NCBI GenBank assembly: GCA_964440935.1
Contig: CAYTTY010000077.1
Location: 1-9,357, forward strand
DNA length: 9,357 nucleotides
Source of the DNA: WJJR01 sp964440935
Lineage (GTDB): Bacteria; Zixibacteria; MSB-5A5; WJJR01
Reading direction: 5' to 3'
How positions within the stretch are numbered: position 1 is the stretch's first letter; the number at the start of each line of letters is the position of its first letter. Below the pieces are notes generated by a model that searched no databases, was not told the origin of the DNA, and saw only the letters and a list, made by a program, of their open reading frames with translations. The position numbers and the translations under genes were made by a program. Positions 6,851-9,357 of the stretch are shown piece by piece.

Positions 6851-7190
6851 TTATAGCAATTGTCAGAAGTATTTTCCGTTTCCATTGGGGTGCCACGGGC
6901 CTTCAGGGGTGTGTTGAAAAACCTGCTGACTATCATCACCTCAGACTGGGGAGGGCGAGGCTCCCGCCGAGCCGCCGTGTGGAACATGCCGTTGCGGCTC
7001 GCCGGGAGGCTCGCCCTCCCGAAGGCTCTGATTCTCGGGGGTTTTTCAACACGGGCCTTCAGGCCCGTGGTTCCACATTCGGACGATCCCAGTTCACGGG
7101 CCTAAAGGCCCGTGGCACCCGAAAGTGAGTGTCAATGAAGCGGGGTCTCGCCTCTTCTCAATCGGAACGGAATTATGACAATTGCTCTAA
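6851..7190. mobile_element. MITE-like nested palindromic element, non-coding
   Basis: About 340 bases bounded by imperfect inverted repeats. The outer core AGCAATTGTCA (6855-6865) matches TGACAATTGCT (7176-7186) exactly, and TTCCGTT follows in both arms. Inside lie further inverted pairs, each nested in the last: GGGTGCCACGGGCCT (6888-6902 with 7106-7120, perfect 15), GTGTTGAAAAACC (6911-6923 with 7040-7052, perfect 13), and a 27-base pair at 6949-6975 with 6994-7020 (25 of 27). Two small CACGGGCC hairpins sit at 7050-7069 and 7095-7114. No transposase or credible gene is inside: open frames across it are repeat-derived. The left arm recurs at 9304-9357, as expected of a multi-copy element mobilised in trans. 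No confident target duplication was found at the outer ends. Confidence 0.65.
6908..7049. mobile_element. Inner element apparently inserted into a CACGGGCC palindrome
   Basis: This 142-base segment is flanked by a 14-base direct repeat, CACGGGCCTTCAGG (6894-6907 and 7050-7063). Taking out the segment and one repeat copy restores an intact palindrome of the CACGGGCC-TTCA-GGCCCGTG type seen elsewhere in the window. Its ends carry GTGTTGAAAAACC/GGTTTTTCAACAC, the right one overlapping the direct repeat by CAC, and its core is the 27-base GGGAGGGCGAGG-type inverted repeat with an 18-base loop. Insertion is inferred from this structure. Confidence 0.5.
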
Positions 7191-7208
7191 GCAGATGTAG
7201 CTACGAGT

Positions 7209-7281
7209 GTCAGGAGCCCGGCGCACTGATGGGGCCGGTAACTCGGTATCGGTATCGGTCTCGACGCGCCGTGCTCCTGAC
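7209..7281. repeat. Dispersed palindromic repeat (GTCAGGA…TCCTGAC family), locus 2
   Basis: Arms GTCAGGAGCCCGGCGC (7209-7224) and GCGCCGTGCTCCTGAC (7266-7281) pair at 15 of 16 positions. Compared with 4137-4202 the arms, the following ACTGA, an internal CGGTAAC and CGACGCGCCG are shared, while the loop differs in length and carries a short CGGTAT repetition. It lies in the non-coding gap downstream of the DUF72 gene. Confidence 0.75.
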
Positions 7282-7330
7282 TCCTACACACAGACCATAG
7301 CAACTACAGTTTGTTGGGGTTGCCAAGTGA

Positions 7331-7366
7331 GTGAAACTCTCACACGCCGAGCCTGGGCTCGGCGGT
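7331..7366 (-). terminator. 3'-end hairpin of the DUF72 gene
   Basis: CGCCGAGCC (7345-7353) and GGCTCGGCG (7356-7364) form a perfect GC-rich palindrome, ending 4 bases from the DUF72 stop codon. On the minus strand it is followed by GTGTGAGAGTTTCACTCAC. The same flank follows the hairpin behind the phosphatase gene. The loop must open to more than the central two bases in RNA, and the T-tract is poor. Confidence 0.55.
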
Positions 7367-7368
7367 TC

Positions 7369-8121
7369 TTATGCTAACGCATCCTGTAACTGCTTCGCGT
7401 TGGTGACGGCGTGGCCTTGCATGTCGTTGTTGTAGTAGACATAGACGTCTCGCCCCTCTTTGAGCCAGCCGCGGATTGACTTGGCGTCGTTTTGGATGTG
7501 CGTCTCGGAGTACTTTCCGCGATACCCACCGCCCGGGCCGTGACGACGGATGTAGACGAACGATGCGTCATTCGGTTGCTCGACTGAGTATTTGGGCATG
7601 TCGGCGACACAGAGCGACACACGCTGTCGATTCAGGAGTTGATGCAAATTATCGGTGAACCAGGATTGATGGCGTGGCTCGATTACGATTTTGGGACGCA
7701 TTTTGCCGGACATGTCCTTGATGGCATCGATGAATGCGTTAAGTCTGCCGAAGTCGGCCTGCAATGTAGGCGGGAGTTGTACCAGCAAAGGGCCACGTTT
7801 GCTCTCAAACAATTTGTAAATTTCCAGGAAGTCGCGCAGTTGGGATTCGCAGTCATCGAGTTTCTCCTGATGCGTGATCATACGCCAGAGCTTGACGGCG
7901 AATTTGAAACGTGACGGGGTATGATCGCGCCAGCGCTCGACGATGTCAGGTTTGGGAATGCGGTAGAACGACGAGTTGACTTCGACGGTGTCGAATACCC
8001 GCGCCAGAAACGGCAACCAGTCGCCCTGCTTCAGCCCGCGCGGATAGAACACACCCTTGGCCCAGTGGGCGTAACTCCAGCCACTGGTGCCGATGTGGAC
8101 ATGGCCGGTGTGCAATGACAT
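7369..8121 (-). CDS. DUF72 (YecE-like) TIM-barrel family protein
   Basis: A 250-residue cytoplasmic protein (no signal peptide) of the widespread DUF72 family, whose biochemical role is not settled. Family signatures occur in order: GTSGWSYAHW (11-20), FDTVEVNSSFYRIP (43-56), RFKFAVK (71-77), LLVQLPP (112-118), IVIEPRHQSW (145-154), FVYIRRHG (188-195) and YVYYNNDMQGHAVTNA (227-242). The conserved Glu, His, Arg and Asn residues in these motifs line the barrel mouth in family structures. The length is normal for the family and the C-terminus is complete. The ATG at 8121 puts the first motif at the usual distance, although no Shine-Dalgarno sequence precedes it (ACCATATTGCTACGTT upstream); a TTG at 8184 would add 21 residues but has no better site. 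It is followed within 5 bases by a hairpin and appears to be a single-gene unit. The family is certain; the function is not. Confidence 0.95.
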   Translation of the reverse strand: MSLHTGHVHIGTSGWSYAHWAKGVFYPRGLKQGDWLPFLARVFDTVEVNSSFYRIPKPDIVERWRDHTPSRFKFAVKLWRMITHQEKLDDCESQLRDFLEIYKLFESKRGPLLVQLPPTLQADFGRLNAFIDAIKDMSGKMRPKIVIEPRHQSWFTDNLHQLLNRQRVSLCVADMPKYSVEQPNDASFVYIRRHGPGGGYRGKYSETHIQNDAKSIRGWLKEGRDVYVYYNNDMQGHAVTNAKQLQDALA

Positions 8122-8240
8122 AACGTAGCAATATGGTAAAAACGGGAAACGGTATCGAGGGGGAGAAACCGGAGATCGTATCAAGCTGGTGTCCGGCTTT
8201 GCTCACAGTGAAGGGCTCGGTGCTCCATTCCATCAATAGA

Positions 8241-8273
8241 CAGCCCCCCGTCCCGGATGGGAACGAGGGGCTG
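8241..8273 (-). terminator. Terminator-like hairpin after the Cys-rich gene
   Basis: CAGCCCC (8241-8247) pairs with GGGGCTG (8267-8273), and the stem continues inward, after a mismatch and with one bulged base, to CGTCCC/GGGAACG around loop GGAT. It lies 26 bases after the stop of the minus-strand gene. Only a weak TCTATTG follows, so Rho-independent termination is plausible but not strong. Confidence 0.6.
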
Positions 8274-8299
8274 GTGGTTCAACTTATGAGGAGGTCAAA

Positions 8300-9016
8300 C
8301 TAGTTCTCGATGACTTCTTCCTTCTCGGTGTCCGCAAGCATGACAGCCTTCTCCGCGGTCGCCTTGGTCTTCGAGCAGTTCGAATAGGCGGCTTCGGCTT
8401 CGGTCTTGGACAGACCCTTGTTGGCCATCAGCCAGTCAATGCAGGCTTCCTTGCTGCAGTTTTCACTGGCCATCTTCACGCCGTCGTGGGCAGCGGCTTT
8501 GGTCTTCGAGCAGTTGGCGTAAGCAGCCAGAGCCTCTTCTTCGGTGTAGCCCTTGTTGGCCATCAGCCACGCCACGCAATCAGCCTTCGAGCAGCTCTTG
8601 CCATCGGCCGACGCGGTCATGACCTTCGACTTGCCGTCACATTTGCCATCCGCCGAGGCCTTCATCGCCTTCGACTCGCCGGTGCAATGATCTTTAGCGC
8701 CGGCCATCGTGGCTTTGGCGGACTTGGTGCACTGATCCTTCGCGCTGGCGGTTTTCACCGCTGACTCGGTGCACTCGCCCTTGGCGCTGGCAGTCTTAAC
8801 GGTCGCCGATTTGCTACAACCATCCTTGGCGCTGGCGGTCTGAGCCTTCGCTTTACTGGCGCAACCCGATCCGTCCGCACTGGCGGTGGTCACATTCGCA
8901 TTGTCAGCCTTGGCGGTCTTCGACGCGCCACAGGCCATTACCGGCGCGGCGCTGAACAGCGCGAGCGCGGCGACGAACATCATGGCGGTACCAACGATCA
9001 TGAAAGTCTTTTTCAT
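8300..9016 (-). CDS. Exported cysteine-rich repeat protein, function unknown
   Basis: I do not recognise this 238-residue protein. It has a strong signal peptide (KK, then a hydrophobic run, cut expected after PVMA28), leaving Cys29 first in the mature chain; VMAC is a poor lipobox, so lipidation is possible but less likely. Residues 44-141 hold about seven units of 14-16 residues of the type TASAKDxCxKSAxxK, each with one Cys (52, 67, 82, 96, 111, 126, with 142 opening the next part). Residues 142-222 hold two copies of a 45-residue-period module: C142-x4-C147-x21-C169 and C187-x4-C192-x21-C214, each containing WLMANKG, a Glu/Ala-rich helix and NCSKTKA. A short acidic tail (TEKEEVIEN) ends it. 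There is no CxxCH haem site and almost no aromatic residue outside the modules. Minus-strand GGAGGGG (9023-9029) sits 6 bases before the ATG. Possible roles are periplasmic metal binding or a disulphide-linked envelope protein; neither is shown. Confidence 0.85.
   Translation of the reverse strand: MKKTFMIVGTAMMFVAALALFSAAPVMACGASKTAKADNANVTTASADGSGCASKAKAQTASAKDGCSKSATVKTASAKGECTESAVKTASAKDQCTKSAKATMAGAKDHCTGESKAMKASADGKCDGKSKVMTASADGKSCSKADCVAWLMANKGYTEEEALAAYANCSKTKAAAHDGVKMASENCSKEACIDWLMANKGLSKTEAEAAYSNCSKTKATAEKAVMLADTEKEEVIEN
8351..8593 (-). repeat. Two tandem 135-bp coding repeats (45-residue modules)
   Basis: The C-terminal modules repeat with an exact 45-codon period. A 20-base stretch, CCCTTGTTGGCCATCAGCCA on the plus strand, recurs at 8415-8434 and 8550-8569, 135 bases apart. 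The second copy is incomplete after NCSKTKA. The nucleotide identity suggests a fairly recent duplication or strong conservation. Confidence 0.8.
8594..8887 (-). repeat. About seven degenerate 15-codon coding repeats
   Basis: The stretch encodes units of 14-16 residues, each starting [TK]-A-S-A and carrying one Cys 7-8 residues later (Cys spacings 15, 15, 14, 15, 15, 16). Recurrent plus-strand words such as TTGGCGCTGGCGGT or TTCGCGCTGGCGGT mark the unit borders. Variable unit length suggests divergence with small in-frame indels. Confidence 0.75.
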
Positions 9017-9022
9017 TTTCTA

Positions 9023-9029
9023 CCCCTCC
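9023..9029 (-). promoter_or_regulatory. Ribosome binding site of the Cys-rich gene
   Basis: Minus-strand GGAGGGG, 6 bases before ATG 9016. It is the strongest Shine-Dalgarno sequence among the minus-strand genes here and suggests efficient translation. Confidence 0.65.
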
Positions 9030-9303
9030 GCAGGTGTAGTGTGGTGTGAACGATTAACAAAACGCTATTTGACTTGTATTCAATTGTCGTTCGGTGCTAC
9101 TCGATACGAGTCGTGATTCGAGATGATGTCTGGTTCCTGGTGTCGGTCATTGTTGTTGTCATCTCGCTCAAGTGGGGATCGCGACTGCTATCCCCATCGC
9201 ATTCAACATGTAATACGCTCTCAATCGGCCACCTGTTCCCGGAAATCGGAGAAAAATGCGCCTGATTTACTTTTTTTCTCGGTGCCGAGCCGGTGGAATC
9301 ACA
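9030..9303. other. Non-coding stretch upstream of the Cys-rich gene
   Basis: No credible gene is visible. The promoter of the Cys-rich gene should lie here: on the minus strand TTGAAT and, 19 bases further, GTTAAT can be read, but the spacing is poor and I do not call it. An inverted repeat TGGGGAT (9173-9179) / ATCCCCA (9190-9196) gives a 7-bp stem with a 10-base loop. A seven-T run, TTACTTTTTTTCTC, lies near 9268-9281. Confidence 0.35.
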
Positions 9304-9357
9304 TTATAGAGCGATTGTCAGAAGTATTTTCCGTTTGTATTTGGGTGCCACGGGCCT
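9304..9357 (+). repeat. Left arm of a second copy of the MITE-like element (cut by the window edge)
   Basis: Bases 9314-9336 are identical to 6859-6881 (23 bases) and 9343-9357 to 6888-6902 (15 bases), with the same spacing apart from substitutions between. It starts TTATAGAGC, which combines the two slightly different arm ends of the first copy (TTATAGC and, inverted, TTAGAGC) and so may show the less eroded terminal sequence. The rest lies beyond the window. Confidence 0.75.

Noticed and set aside
6787..7128. Open frames of 113 and 81 codons across the nested palindrome
   Set aside because: They are translated repeat DNA (LGRARLPPSRR-type peptides), which often appears as spurious hypothetical proteins.
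6851..7281. CRISPR array
   Set aside because: The repeats are inverted and nested, not regularly spaced direct repeats with unique spacers, and no cas gene is present.
7369..8184. DUF72 start at TTG 8184
   Set aside because: No ribosome binding site and the added 21 residues are not part of the family; ATG 8121 places the GTSGWSY motif normally.
8300..9016. Multihaem cytochrome or classical metallothionein
   Set aside because: There is no CxxCH motif, and cysteines are about 15 residues apart rather than in CxC/CxxC clusters.
9074..9265. 63-codon plus-strand open frame upstream of the Cys-rich gene
   Set aside because: No Shine-Dalgarno sequence and no recognisable motif; it has a short hydrophobic run, but that is not enough to call a small membrane protein.

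Overview
The window looks like chromosomal DNA from a Gram-negative bacterium with moderately high GC. Two predicted lipoproteins (lipobox Cys at position 23 and at position 18) and two or more Sec-exported proteins point to an outer membrane and periplasm. The cut-off tail at the left edge (…GIYIWKV…GKLVIIK-stop) resembles the C-terminal modules of large secreted proteins in the Bacteroidetes/FCB-like groups. I infer an FCB-related or candidate-phylum lineage (for example Zixibacteria-like) only weakly; no rRNA or tRNA gene is visible to fix the taxonomy.

Layout, left to right. The 3' end of an exported-protein gene (+) ends at 80. glnA (-, 200-1618) is a type I glutamine synthetase with a clear terminator hairpin behind it. 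A divergent intergenic region follows, then an oligopeptidase B-type serine peptidase predicted to be a lipoprotein (+, 1890-4016). After a repeat-rich gap comes a second, smaller alpha/beta-hydrolase lipoprotein (+, 4219-5328). It converges on an atypical alkaline phosphatase-superfamily enzyme (-, 5413-6735), with two hairpins between them. About 630 bases without a gene (6736-7368) hold a MITE-like nested palindrome and another dispersed repeat. A DUF72/YecE-type TIM-barrel protein (-, 7369-8121) and a small exported cysteine-rich repeat protein (-, 8300-9016) complete the gene set. The last 340 bases hold no gene but begin a second copy of the MITE-like arm.

The genes do not form one obvious operon or pathway. 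The common theme is the cell envelope: two lipoprotein hydrolases, one exported phosphatase-like protein and one exported Cys-rich protein could take part in extracytoplasmic peptide/ester/phosphoester scavenging, next to the housekeeping nitrogen enzyme GlnA. That functional link is inference.

The most unusual items are: (1) the 238-residue exported protein made of about seven 15-residue one-cysteine repeats followed by two 45-residue C-x4-C-x21-C modules, whose function I do not recognise; (2) the nested palindromic element at 6851-7190, in which an inner element appears to have split a smaller palindrome with a 14-base flanking direct repeat, and whose outer arm recurs at the right edge; (3) a dispersed hairpin family (GTCAGGA…TCCTGAC) with a compensatory base-pair change between copies; (4) a glutamine synthetase with Asp at the adenylylation-tyrosine position; (5) a phosphatase with changed metal-ligand positions.
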